Assembly (NCBI GenBank): GCA_013398955.1
Contig: VWPU01017401.1
Location: 372,001 to 436,000 of the forward strand
From: Callaeas wilsoni
Lineage: Eukaryota > Chordata > Aves > Passeriformes > Callaeidae
Direction: 5' to 3'
Length of the DNA stretch: 64,000 nucleotides
The translations under genes were made by a program, and so were the position numbers. The notes under the pieces were generated by a model that made no database searches, was not told the DNA's origin, and saw nothing but the letters and a program-made list of their open reading frames with translations. Positions 1-11,060 of this stretch are shown piece by piece; within the stretch, counting starts at the first letter, position 1; every line of letters begins with the position of its first letter.

Positions 1-1608
1 TCTATTGCTGCAGGGATGGAGACTACGGATCATGTTACATCATATTTGGCAGAGAGGGGACAATAATTTTTCAGGCAGTAATCACTCCTGGAATCTCACT
101 TTTCTCCAAGCTCAGAGGACACCCTGGAACAGATGGGGGTTTCCTAGCATCCCTGTACTACCTGCAGCACTCAATAGTTGCTACCTTGCAGTGGCAACAT
201 TTTCCTCTCCTCTCGAGCATTTTCCAATTCCAACATGCTTATTTGTGCCTGGTCCTCTCTGTCACATGCTTTCCTTTCTATTCTCTGACAAGATGGACAT
301 TGGGCTTGACCATGGACAAATTCCTGCTGACTCCAGTTGGGAATCTGGGCTGGGGGTGAGAATGAAATGCACTACAAAGGCGCTGGTGTGAAGGAGTCAG
401 CTAGGGTTTGTCACTGTGGCTCCTCTCCTCCAAAGGAAAAGGAAGAGATAATGATGTTGGAACATTTTAACCTTTCTTTTTCTGAGCTTGATAGGCTTGG
501 CCTCAGGCACCTTTCCGAGCAAAAACAGGCTGCTGCAAGATTGATTGGTTGGGTGCAGAGTTTAAAGGTAATTTTCTCTTGTCACATGCACATAAATTAT
601 TGTGGCTCAAGCTGTGATCAGCTCTACATCTCACTTGTTCAACTGCTTTTATGCCTGGGCTCCTATGAGGGGTTGCAAGAACCACGTCCAGTGCTCCCTA
701 AGCAGCATCCAACATAAATATCTATCAAGAGCACCACAGGCATATACACAAAATTAGTGTCTTGGTTTAAGGTGAGGAAGGGGCACGTGCCTGCAAATCT
801 GTACAGACAGGGCTTCCAGCTGCAGAAGTTGCAGCTAGAGCCTTGCTTTGCTCATCTACGGACCTTTTTAAAATGTTCTGTCCGTGAACGGCAGGGCAAG
901 GAAAACTCATCCACTCAGATTATTCACAAGGGGGAGAGAAAAGAAGATGCACATGCAGACACACAAAGGAAGCACAGCTGCAGCCAAAGTGAATTCATTT
1001 TTAACATTCATGAAAATATTCACAGAACACTTCAGTGCTATTTGCCTAAATTTTTCTGTTTGGAGTAAACACTTGAGCCAGCGCAGGCTGTATGTTCTAG
1101 GCGCAGTACCGCATCGGGGATTAGAGGTGGCTCCTGGATCCAAGTCACAGATTCACACCACGTCCCCAAGTGCATGTGACTCCCTCACTTTAAGGCACAG
1201 ACTCACAGTCTGCCACCACATAGTTCCTGACTTTTGATCCTTACAAAAAGACTTTGCAAGTACCCACAGCCACCGCATTCCCCATCCACCGCAACCTTAT
1301 GCAACAAAGGCATGTGCGCCCTGCCAAATTTAAACACAAAACAATGACAGCTCTGGCATGCCCCTGGTCTGGGGGAGCAGACCCCTTTCCCCACCTCTAC
1401 CCCCCATCCCTCTTCTCAACTAAACCTCTTCACTGGTTTCTTTCCCTGTGCATTCTAAGCAGCTCACACAAGGTAAAATGCTACAGCACACAAGGGAGAC
1501 TCAGCTGAAGCCCTGAAGACAAGAGCTGTGTGCGTTGTCTCTTCCTCCTTCATAAATACAGCTGAGACGACGACTGGATAATTGGCTAAGTGCCTGTCAG
1601 CTTAATAA

Positions 1609-1642
1609 CAGAGAGAGAGAGACAGAGAGGGAAAGGGAGAGA
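1609..1642 (+). repeat. (GA)n microsatellite
   Basis: A short GA-rich array, perfect for about seven units at the left end and then imperfect. It lies in LSAMP intron 1. Confidence 0.85.
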
Positions 1643-4234
1643 TTTGTATTTACTATTCAAAGTCATGGATGCTGCCTGCCAGTGGATTTCAACATGGGTT
1701 TTGTTTGCAGAGTAAGGCACGAAAGGTGACTGGATGTGTAGCTCCGAGTCATGGTCTCGTGTGAGGGTGGACAACCAGCTTGGGATGGAGGGAAGAAAGC
1801 AGAGCACTGAGGTAGCTGCCATACAGGCACTATTGTGCTCTTGGTTAAAGCATCCGTGGTTTCCTACACTGGAAAAGCATCGCCACCACCACCACCACCC
1901 TTGGTAGGGCACTGTTGTCACTGATACACTAAGTCATACCATATTAGGGACAGTGACAGTGGTGTGTCTCCAACATGGTCATCCTGCTGACCTGAGAGGA
2001 GAGGATGCAGTGGCACCATGAGTGGCAGCTGTATAGTGGTATGATCATTCCCATTTTATTTTGCAAATGCGCAGCAGAGAGGCTGGCACTGGGGAAGCTG
2101 AAGCCCTCTTGGCCTTTCTCTCATAAATCTGCTGCATTTCTAGGAACTAATCTAAGGAGACCCATCTCTCTGCGATGAGAAACCATTCAGACATGTCTGG
2201 GTTCTTACAGGAAAGCAGGAGGGTGCGAGCAGGAGAGAAGCCTCCCTGCTTCTTGGAAGTTGTCACTACTTCCCTCTGCCACTGAAATGCAAATTGGTGA
2301 GAGTGGTTCAGGTTGCTGCTGGAAAGGGACAGTATTGGCCAAATCTACAGTGGTGTTAATCACTGAGCCTAAGAGGAAGATGCTGTATTCTGTTCACTTG
2401 CTGCTTTTTTTCCTTAACAGCTGTAGCAACCGAGACGCACTGAAACAAAGGGACACTTCCAGCATCAGTGAAGATTTACTGAGGTCCAGGAGTTGGAAAA
2501 AGCCACAGAGACCTCCAAGTAAGCAGATCCTTATCCTGTCCATCTGGCAGTGCTGCCTCTCAGTTGCAAGTGTGGCAACTTTACAAAGTATATGAACATT
2601 TGTCCAACTATACACAAGAAAACACTTTCCACTTTCAAGTGGGAGCAAATGCGGGGAAACACACCCTTGCACACAGGCACACACGAGCACACGCCCCCCC
2701 GAATCTCATAGAGATGTTCTATGTCAAAGGATCTGCTGAATGCCAGCCCAGTGTGAGCGGGCTCATTTCCATCAAGTTATCTGGGACCGAGGAAGCCCAA
2801 CCCCAGTGAAATCAATAGAGCTGCGGCAGTGCTATTTCTCCTCTCTTTGCACAGGGCCGAGCACAGTGGGGGAACTCTAGGATCACAGCTGGCCTCTTCC
2901 ACACAACCAAGTTGCTCCTAATAAAAATCTGCAGAAATATATGAGCACAGAGGAGAGCGGCAGTTCAGATTATTTTGAAATAGCTGTTTTCTAGGCAGAG
3001 GTGAAACTCATCATTATTAGTTCCCATTACTTACCATAAAACCAGGCACGTTAGATGTGCTCGAAGCCTGAAGCAAATGCTTTGGTGTCAGATTCAGCTG
3101 AAAATTACATTCGTTTTTTCTTCAGCAAGAGAACAGTAAAAGAAAACTCAGTAAATTCCTGACTTCACCTTTGTGCCCTCCATTGCACTTACTCCAGCAG
3201 AGCACGAGTTCACACAAACCAGAGTGAATTTTGATGGACAACAAAACTAGGTAACTTCAATGAAAATGGCTATATTCAGCCTCACAGTGAAGCTGTTGAA
3301 GCCCTGCCGCTGCATCAGCAGCAAGCTGTGGCCCCGCAGATCTGTCAGAATCAGATGCCTGTGGGTCTGGATGTAAAAGGCAGGCATGTGTAACATATAT
3401 TTTGAAAACTTATAGTTATGAGATAGCAAATTCCAGTAACTATGAGCTATTTTAAGACTAGGTCTTTCCTCATGACCTGCTGGGGAGGGGAGTGGAAGAG
3501 GTACCGACTCTGAGACACTTCAGGTAACACGTACTACTATATAAATTATAATGCCAACTAAGTAGGAAAACATATGGTACTTAGTTGCAAACTGAAGTGT
3601 GTGTGCAGACTCAGGGGAGGAGGTTAAAGCCATACAGTTCAATACTCTCTCTCCATCTTTCTGAATGCAAAATATACATACAGTGTTATTAAACATACAT
3701 CATTTCACCAAAGCAAGCCTTTCCTTTCCTAATTTCCATTCCACTCTTCCTTGTGATGGGTTTAGTCCCACCTCGCAGAAAGCACAATCTCACAAAGGGC
3801 CCCCTTACCTCTGGGCACACCATATAAAAATAATGCATGTGTATAAGGAGAGATGGTGATTGCCAGCCTTTGACCATACACATATTGCAACTTCCTTTAT
3901 TACATGTATGCACACACACTCACAGATCTATGGATGCATGTGTGCCTTCATATAATGGCACCATCTGCTGCCAGAGTTGGAAGTTTTGCAACATCATCTG
4001 TTACTACGTCTATACATTTTCATTTTCCATTTGAAGGAAAGAATCAGCAGAGTTTGCACAGATCCCGACTTACCCTGTCTCGACACATGGACACTAGAAC
4101 TGACAATGAAGGCTCTGTACAGAGTGGAGGGAGAGGAAAGCACTTGGGGCTGGTAGTCAACATCGGTGTGGATGAGGACATACTAAGGAATCCTCCTTTG
4201 TCACATTTGCTGGGTTGTTGTGTGGCTGAGCCAA

Positions 4235-4440
4235 AAGGCAACCCAAGCTAATGGATAGGTCACTAGGCCGGGTGTGCCTGAGCCCTGCGTGCGACCCTGG
4301 GCGAGTCCCCTCACCTCCTGCCCACCCCAGCCTGGGTCCAGCCCAGCTAATAGCCTGCTCGCCCTGCAGAGGAGGGGATCTCTCACTCTCTGCTCACGAG
4401 GCACTTAATACAAAGGGTGCCTCAACTTAGTGGTGGCCTC
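4235..4440 (+). repeat. Old MIR-like / CORE-SINE-type repeat fragment
   Basis: The string GCGACCCTGGGCGAGTCCCC at about 4290-4309 resembles the core of the amniote MIR-type repeat (GTGACCTTGGGCAAGTCACTT). The preceding ATGGATAGGTCACTAGGCC fits the same element's left part. Divergence is high, as expected for a copy older than birds. The family name needs a RepeatMasker check. Confidence 0.5.
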
Positions 4441-5039
4441 TAAGTGCCACAACAATACTACTAATAATCAAGGTTACAATTTTACTGCCAAGACTGTATT
4501 ATTATGTAGCATTATACGTTTGAACATGCCTATTCTCATTGCTAGCAAAGGGCTCAGCTCAGTGTTCCCTGTTATAAATCATGTGCTAATAATAAGTGTA
4601 ATCTGAACAGCTTTTACTTTTCTTTTAAAATGACGGTATAGGGCATAAACTTTGTTGTGATGTTGTGTTGCTATTTTGCCTGAGGTGCCTTTGTCCTCTA
4701 GAACAGCTCCACATGTAACATATCAGCAAAATACTGGGAGACCAAGAACAGAGTTTGCATAAATTGCTTATATTGCAGGATTATGCCAACAGCACTGTCA
4801 TTACTGCTGGTAATTTGATTCTAGCCCATCCTTTGACACATGCAACTTGAAGAAACTAAGTACCCATTAGGATGGATGTTCTTAAATGTGCTATCAGCCT
4901 TAAACTTCACATTATTTAAAAATACCTGGTAAAAATGAAAAATGCATACTCAGTCAAATGTTGGTTTTCATCTTTACATCAGCATCAGATTGATTTAATT
5001 CTTGATGAAAAGTTGATGCTTGGAAAAACTCAGGAACAA

Positions 5040-5270
5040 TGAGCCAAATTCTGGCCTTGGCGAGATCCCAGTTCTCCAAAGGCTGAACATCATCTGAGCA
5101 TCGCTCAGCAGCTTACGCCCTGTGTGAGTCACTTGTACCTCTTTATTAGCAGTCCCTGGGAGTCTGCCCCAAAGACAAATGGAATATTTCTGGCTCTGCC
5201 CTTGGGCTTTAGTGGATTTGTACTGGTATAACGGGACGGATTGGAATGGAGATGTGACCCATTTTGGTTC
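5040..5270. repeat. Possible degraded palindromic (MITE-like) repeat
   Basis: The ends resemble the two arms of a palindromic element common in turtle and other sauropsid genomes: GAGCCAAATTCTGGCC at 5041 and TTTGTACTGGTATAACGGGA at about 5217-5236. The middle is not recognisable. The call rests on memory of the consensus and is weak. Confidence 0.3.
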
Positions 5271-8175
5271 CAGCTGGTGATGAGCTCCATTTCAGGAGTT
5301 TTTAAAGGCTAACTCTGAAGTTGTGCCAGGACTTCTAAAATCCCTGGGCAACCTGCAAGTCCTGCTGACATCCTCAGATTAGCGCTTTAAAGGCACTTTG
5401 AGGTGAACTGCTGTGATGGTTCCTGAGGCAGCTGATCTTTCCCCAACATGCTGTACAGGTACCTGATCTCATAGCAGGGATTCCCCACTGCCATTTTGCT
5501 TTTAACCCATCTTAAGGGCCAAGCACAACACAGAAACACAGTTCCCTTCCTTCCCAGTTTGCAGCAGCTGCCCTTCACTACTGCACACATGTCCCAGCTT
5601 AGCCAACATGCTCGTATTCCTCATCCCCTCCCCAGGCTGAAAGTGTGTTACAGAGCACAGGGTGTACCTGCCTTTGTTTACCCAACACATGCAGAGCAAA
5701 CGAGGTGGGAAGGGATGCTGAAGGCAGATAAACAGCACGAAGATTTGGGGCTGGGGACTGTTTTCTTTTTCCCACTTTAATTAGTTTGGGGGTTATGTTC
5801 TTGTTTGGAAATTCTTTTCTTCTTTTCATAACACCAAGCAGGGAAGTTGCGTACAAAACCTGACAACCTCATGATTGTAATCTTGAAAGCAAGACATCGG
5901 CAGGAACTGTAGCCAAAGTTCCCTCTCAATACTCAAAATAAGGTTCAGTGTCCTTGTTCACTTGCTGAAGACAGAGTTTAAAAAAATGAAAACTTAGTAA
6001 GTCTGACAGGCTCACTAATATACAGTGTCATCTTTGAAACATCCTGATCTCTTTTTGTGGTTGCAGCTGGACAAACACCAGCAACTCTGCTCAGCCCTTC
6101 TCACCTGTTGCAGCTCTCAGACCCCTCCTCTCTTTTCTGCCTTGCTCTGAGGAGCAGATCATTACCCTTTTCCCTGCGGACAGTCTATCATGAGCTATTT
6201 TTATTCTCTCTGCAATTCCCTAACTTCCCCATGCCAAATACTCACTAAGAGTCATCAACCTTCAGCAAGGCCAACAAATGAATCAAATCTGCTGCCAGGT
6301 CATTTAGGAGATGAGCCAGTTTAGAGTTAGGGACATTTTTTAATAGTCCTATACTGAGGGAATATTTTAAATACTATAGCTTTAAAAAGTTCATCTCCAA
6401 ACTTTTCAGAATAATTCTATTCTGAGTAACAAGCTGCAGATGAATCTTCAGAGGACTTCCTTTAGGAACATTAGGGCTTATAATAAACTATTTTTCTCCA
6501 CTTCGTAGATCAGTCCACCCACCCATTCTTCCACCTACAAGCGTAACCCTATATACAAATGTATAAGGCCCCAAAGATGAGACTCATTTAGAATATGCTG
6601 TCGTCGGTGCTTTGCTGAATGATTTGCATCACAATTTACAGGCACAAAATGTTTTTAGTTCTCTTATCACTATGTATACTGCTTTTATTTCTCTCCAACT
6701 GTGTATCATTTTTCCTCCCTCCTACATTTTCATTTCCCTTCAGGAAAGCTACAGGAGCTAGTGGGCACTGGTAAACTGATGCTGCACAATCCCTCTGAAG
6801 CAGATGTTCAGCAAAGATAGGTGATATGATCCACGTATAGAAAACTCTTACCTATCTCTCTGTGGACATAAAGTTCTGCTTTGAACACGGTTAGTATAGA
6901 TCATCTAATGGGTTTTTTTTCCCCATCTAGCTCCTTCCCTTCTGTTGTCATAGTGGATCTATAGACAGGGAGAGTGAGACACTGGGAGTTTTTCAAAACA
7001 AGGCTATCTTAAAAGTGAGTTATGTTTTGGAGGGTCAAGAAAACAGAGATGGGGAAGCTAGCAAACAAACCTTTGCTTTAAAACTGAGGACATGAAATGT
7101 TATCCTGCAGGACTTAAAGTCCATGGGACATAGGGAAATCTCACACCTTCCAGCTTCACGTGGAAGTCCTGTCTCCCAGTACAGCTTGGTTTCTGCCTCT
7201 TGTCTGAAGGAGGAACTGAAGCATCCCAGAGACCTGGGTCTGGTCCCAGGGAAAGGGAGAGGAGACAGCTGCCCTTCCTAGGAAACATGAAAAGCATATA
7301 GCTAGCCAGATCTGCTTAAGAGCTTAGGAAGGCAGCTGAAGGAAAAAGGTAAAGGCTGTGCACTGGCCACAGTCACTTCTGACAGAAATGCAGCCTGCCA
7401 GGAACACAGTATTGCTTGGGGCAAGCTTTTACATGGCCGGGTGGTGTGCTGCTCCTGCAGACTGTGTCACTTGGCACACATCTGGCTGACACAGCTGCAT
7501 CACTTCACTCAGGTGTTTTATTTTAGTGCCTGACATAACACTGGCCAGCCACACGCAATCACGGAAACCACTCTCCCATGCAGCCCCGTGGAGCTTGCTG
7601 ATGAAGGAACGCTTTACACGCAGCACATGCAGGCACCATCTCCACCATCCGCTTAGCCCTCTCGGCTGCAAATGCAGCTTTAGCACACAGCATCTAGATA
7701 AACTCAAAAGCTCCAAGGTTAAGTGGGAAATAGAAATCTAGTGACCCCTGTCTGGGCAACTGAGCTTAATGACTTGTCTGCTGCTGCATGTACCAAACAT
7801 ATGCTGGGAAACATCTGTCTGAGCAGCCCCTCCAAAATAAATGATTGATGGAAGCGATTTGCCTGTAAAAATGGGATAAGTCAGCTAGGAGTCCTGCCAG
7901 AAAAGGGTTAATGGGATATATGAATTGGTAGTGAGTGGAAGAGAGAGTAGAGAAGCTGGAGTCAGAGGCAACACCCCTTGTTAGGTGTTTACCATGTCGA
8001 ATCTAAACGGCTTCCATTGCATATGCAAGGCAGATGAATTACTCTGTAAATCCTATTACTCTGTGTGGATAAATCTTACATTCAAGTTAACAAGTCTGGA
8101 GAGCTGGGGAATGGAAGCTGCTGAATGGATATTCCAGGATCAAAACAACCGAGGACATGGGAGGCGACCAAAGCG

Positions 8176-8203
8176 ATATGCGTACGCGCACACACACACA
8201 CAT
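8176..8203. repeat. Alternating purine-pyrimidine tract with (CA)n
   Basis: Twenty-eight consecutive bases alternate purine and pyrimidine without a break. They begin ATATGCGTACGCG and continue as CA repeats. The combination of CG and CA steps favours left-handed Z-DNA. It lies about 1.2 kb inside LSAMP intron 1, downstream of the promoter. Confidence 0.85.
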
Positions 8204-9354
8204 CCCTCTTCCAGCATCCTTCTTCCCTCTATCATTAAGCAGGAGGGATGCAGGACACATAGGATCATGTAGCAGAGCGTTTGGTGACATCCAGCAGGAT
8301 TTATTTCACGGAAAGAGAAAGAAAACTTTGCTGCTGCTGTTAGCTTTACTAGGGGATTGCTCCCTTGATGCTTCAGGGTTTGTGCACTATCAGCTCCTCA
8401 TACAGATCACAGACTTATTTTAAATTACACCCAGTAGTTTTACAGCCGTAATACACAGTGTGCACACTCCCACACACAGAATTTTCCTTCAGTAGGGAAG
8501 TTACTGCAGGTAAGTTGAGCAAGGCAGAATCTGAAAAAAGAAACCTACAGGAAAAAGACTACTGCAGTTCAGCTATTTGGGACGCTTCTAACTGAAAGCC
8601 CAAGTAGTGGCAGAAGTACCTTTGGAAAATCTGAACAATGAAACCAGAAATACAACACTCAATACTGCCAATAAGTGAGGTTTCATGTGCAAAGACATCC
8701 TCACCACAACCAGACACACAGGCACAGCATACACCCATTTATTTAGCCCTGCAAAAAACCCAACACACTGAGATACAATCTTCGTAAATGTCAGAGCTGC
8801 TACACCATTTTTTCACCAGCCTATTCAACTATTGTATCCACCTTCCCTCCCCACAGTGCAGAAAAAATAAATACATAAAATTAAAAGACATGAGTTTCCC
8901 AAAAGAACTTGCCTGAGAGTTCTGGCAGCACCAGGGATAAAGTTTTTGCATATATACAAAAAGAAGCATGGGAAGATCAATGGAACATCTGGCAAGCACA
9001 GCTGGATCCCTTTTCGATTCCTCTATTGATACTGCAGGGCTGGTGGAAAGTGTACGTTCACAAGAGCTGGCTAACACAAGCAGATCTTTCCCCACTGAAA
9101 TTCTTTTGATCCAGAGCACTACACAGAGGATAGTGTGGCAAGAAGTGCTCAAAAGCTTTGCAATTTTTTCATATTAAAGCACAAACACACATGCAGAGGC
9201 TGTTTGTAGCAGCTGCTGCTACTGCAGTTGGAGAGGTAAAATAACACACACTCTCACAGAGACATATACACACAAATCGGGATCACGTCACACGTATACG
9301 TTGCATACATGGAAATATAGATGCACACACAGAAGAGGAAAAGTTGGCAAAATG

Positions 9355-9363
9355 CCCTACCTG
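9355..9363 (-). other. LSAMP: Splice donor of LSAMP first coding exon
   Basis: On the minus strand the sequence reads CAG|GTAGGG, close to the vertebrate donor consensus. The exon ends at 9361 and the intron GT occupies 9360-9359. The position agrees with the IgLON exon structure, in which the arginine codon before the first Ig cysteine is split. Confidence 0.93.
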
Positions 9364-9515
9364 AGGATGGCTGTGTCCCCTTGCCTCACGGTGATGTTAT
9401 CGGTACCTCGGGTAAAATCCACGCTGCGGACTGGCAGCCCTGTAGGGAGAAGGCAAAGCAATCTCAGTAGGACCAGCGGTAATTGTTTCCGATCAGGCTG
9501 AGCCCTTGCTACCAT
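9361..9515 (-). CDS. LSAMP: LSAMP first coding exon (start codon, signal peptide, start of Ig domain 1)
   Basis: LSAMP is a GPI-anchored IgLON-family adhesion protein on neuronal membranes that guides neurite growth through homophilic and heterophilic contacts. Read on the minus strand, the exon begins [20 protein letters not shown] and ends with residues [15 protein letters not shown] plus two bases (AG) of the next codon, 51 full codons in all. I recognise this as LSAMP; the mature start [12 protein letters not shown] differs from the human form as I remember it at one residue (T for N after VDF). Residues 1-28 form a signal peptide: a basic start (R4, R9, K10), a leucine-rich core (about 12-24), and probable cleavage after Pro28. 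Asn40 lies in an N-I-T glycosylation sequon. The ATG has a good Kozak context (CAGCCATGG). The exon ends CAG|GTAGGG, a strong donor, in phase 2. The rest of the protein (three Ig domains, GPI signal) must lie left of this window. Identity is secure; the symbol rests on recall, not on a search. Confidence 0.96.
9440..9461 (-). promoter_or_regulatory. LSAMP: Splice-acceptor-like site inside the LSAMP signal-peptide codons
   Basis: On the minus strand, codons 19-25 of LSAMP read as a pyrimidine tract, TTGCTTTGCCTTCTCCCTAC, followed directly by AG at 9441-9440 and then GGCTGCC. A branch-like CTGAG lies roughly 25 bases before the AG. Used as an acceptor, it would leave a 79-base exon (9361-9439) starting in phase 1 within Gly26, just before the signal cleavage point. 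Mammalian LSAMP is known to use alternative first exons with different signal peptides, which would need an acceptor about here. Use of this site in this species is inferred. Confidence 0.65.
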
Positions 9516-9904
9516 GGCTGGTCTCGTCGAGTTTCACTGTCAGTACTTGTCTCTTTCTCTGCCTGTGTATGTGGACAGATAGACGTAGAAAGAAAAACAA
9601 TAATAATAATGTACAACTCTCGCTCTGATCGACAGCCCAAGAAAGGGGAGGTGATTTCACAGTCCTTCTCAGCTGCCACTTTCTCTTGCTCTTTTCAGTC
9701 TCTTGCTGGCTTCTTTCCCTTCCTTGCCTTTTTTTTTTTTTTAAGGCTTTCCAAAGAAAAGTCTTAGCACAGTCTTCAAATAAAAAGGGGGAAAAAAAAA
9801 AAGAAGCAAGACGAAAAAGTCAGGTAGCAAAATAACTACGAAATAATAACAATTAAATCGACCCCTTTAGAGTGATGAAAAGGGGTGGGGGGGGGAAAAA
9901 AAAA
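9516..9904 (-). other. LSAMP: Probable LSAMP 5' untranslated region and proximal promoter
   Basis: This stretch lies just upstream of the LSAMP ATG on the minus strand. It holds no coding signal and is rich in homopolymer runs: 9729-9742 (T on the plus strand), 9789-9802 (mostly A), and nine G followed by eleven A at 9887-9906. The transcription start cannot be placed; no convincing TATA box at a standard distance was seen, which suits a CpG-island promoter. Confidence 0.6.
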
Positions 9905-10250
9905 AAGGAAAAGGAACAAGAGGAATCCTGTGCCGCTGGGATGCGGGAGGGGATAGTCCTGTGGCTGTGCAGCCTCCAGCCCCGCGCTCCCTCCTAACCC
10001 ACTTTCCCAGGCGGAGCGAGGGAGGGAGGAGGAGGAGGAGGAGGAGGAGAGAGGGAGAGAGGGAGGAGGGAGCCTTACTCGTGAGACGGCAGCTCGGCAC
10101 CACAGCGGCGGCGGCGGGCGCGGAGGGAGCCGCGGGCCGCGCTCCCCATCCCTCTCCCGCGGGCGCAGCCGCCCGAGGGCCCCGCGCCGGGGACCGGGGC
10201 TGCCCGGGGGGACACGGAACGGCGGCCCGGGAGGGGAGGGGGCACTGCAG
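9905..10250 (-). promoter_or_regulatory. LSAMP: CpG-island promoter of LSAMP
   Basis: GC content and CpG density rise sharply here compared with both flanks. The densest part is 10085-10235, with clustered CGG/GCG repeats and several GC-box-like strings (for example CCCCGCGCCGGGG near 10180). It begins about 390 bases upstream of the LSAMP start codon, as expected for the broad TATA-less promoter of a brain gene. A partial match to the left half of the REST/NRSE motif occurs at 10094-10103. Limits are estimated by eye. Confidence 0.8.
10010..10074 (+). repeat. (GGA)n purine microsatellite in the LSAMP promoter
   Basis: Eight perfect GGA units occupy 10025-10048, flanked by GAGGG/GAGA variants from about 10016 to 10074. 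The plus strand is nearly all purine. On the LSAMP sense strand this is a CT-rich tract. Such tracts can form triplex or single-stranded structures and vary in length between individuals. Confidence 0.9.
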
Positions 10251-10490
10251 CAGGGAGAGGGGGCTTGGAAAGGCATGAGGGCTGGAAGGCAGAGGGGAGA
10301 AGCCCTGAAGGAGAGGCAGAGAGGAAAGAGGATGGGAGAGGAAGAGGGGACTGGAGAAAGGAGAAGGGGAGCGTGAGCGGGGAACTGGAGCGGGAAGCAG
10401 AGAGAAGGCAGGAGCAGCCGGGAGCTGCTGAGCGGGAGGGAGGCACAGGGAGTAGGGCACAGAGGACGGAGGAAGGTACGGCCAATATTC
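10236..10490 (+). other. Purine-rich (G/A) tract upstream of the LSAMP promoter
   Basis: For about 250 bases the plus strand is dominated by GGGAG, GAGGAAG and AGAGG strings with few pyrimidines. Closely spaced G-runs near 10229-10262 could form a G-quadruplex. The strand bias is constant throughout, unlike the CpG island next to it. A transcript leaving the promoter divergently on the plus strand would be G-rich and prone to R-loops; this is inference. Open frames on the opposite strand are low-complexity Ser/Leu/Pro sequence caused by the composition. Confidence 0.7.
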
Positions 10491-10689
10491 TCAAGATGAA
10501 ATAGTGAGGAAAGCGGGTCTGTGGCCAAAAGTGCAAACAACTTGGCTTAGCGGCCTGAAGCCACACGCTAGCTGATTTACAGAGCAGCATCCTTGGCAAC
10601 TGCCTCTGCAGTCTCAAACCTTGCTTCTTCCCCTCTCAGACTTTCCTCTCGCCAGATAAACAGTTGTACATCCCTCCCTCCCACCTCTC

Positions 10690-11060
10690 ACCCCTCAGCC
10701 CTTCCCGCCCCCCACCTCCTTTCCCAGCCTCGGAGCGACGGACCGGAGACAATGCCGGCATTGAGCTGCCCGCGGTGTGAATGCTCGGCCTGTGCTGCCG
10801 GCTGCCAGAGCCCGCAGCTGAGCCCCGCGCCCGCCGGCAGCAGCGCTGCCCGCCCGGGAACGCTCCCGCAGCCCACCGCCACCGCAAAGAGAAGGGAGAT
10901 TAAATTAATGCAAAGGAATAAGCCGTATGTTTTATTGCTGATGCCTGCCTGCCATTCCACCAGCCCGATCTCTGCCTGCGGGAGGGATCAGAACTGCTCC
11001 TTCGCTAGTGTAACCCTTCTGCGACCAAAGCACGGCGAGGCTGGGACGGGGAAGCAAAGA
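10690..11060. promoter_or_regulatory. Second GC-rich patch upstream of LSAMP
   Basis: CpG density rises again, most strongly at 10735-10880 (CGGAGCGACGG, CCCGCGGTG, GCCCGCCCGGGAACG). It is separated from the main island by the purine tract and an ordinary 200-base stretch. It may be a shoulder of the LSAMP CpG island or a start site for a divergent transcript. An open frame from ATG 10752 to 11255 on the plus strand (167 codons) crosses it but shows no recognisable domain and is probably compositional. Confidence 0.45.

Larger units (their letters stand above)
1..9354 (-). other. LSAMP: Start of LSAMP intron 1 (5' end of the intron, continuing off the left edge)
   Basis: This follows the exon donor in gene sense, so it is intronic. 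Scanning both strands I found no conserved exon, only short chance open frames. It contains a (GA)n microsatellite, a MIR-like old repeat (4.24-4.44 kb), a degraded palindromic repeat (5.04-5.27 kb), an alternating purine-pyrimidine tract (8.18 kb), and CA-rich sequence just after the donor (9190-9300). The rest looks like unique intronic DNA. The AT-rich stretch 4440-4640 could be regulatory, but nothing specific supports this. Confidence 0.85.

Noticed and set aside
9301..9501. Plus-strand 66-codon frame over the LSAMP exon
   Set aside because: It is the antisense shadow of the real LSAMP exon; the minus-strand translation matches the protein.
10094..10103. TCGGCACCAC, resembling the left half of a REST/NRSE site
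   Set aside because: The right half (GGACAGCGCC) is not present; a half-site in GC-rich DNA is weak evidence.
9836..10540. 234-codon open frame on the minus strand in the LSAMP promoter
   Set aside because: Low-complexity Ser/Leu/Pro sequence produced by the CT-rich strand and CpG island; overlapping frames are equally long, and LSAMP translation starts downstream at 9515.
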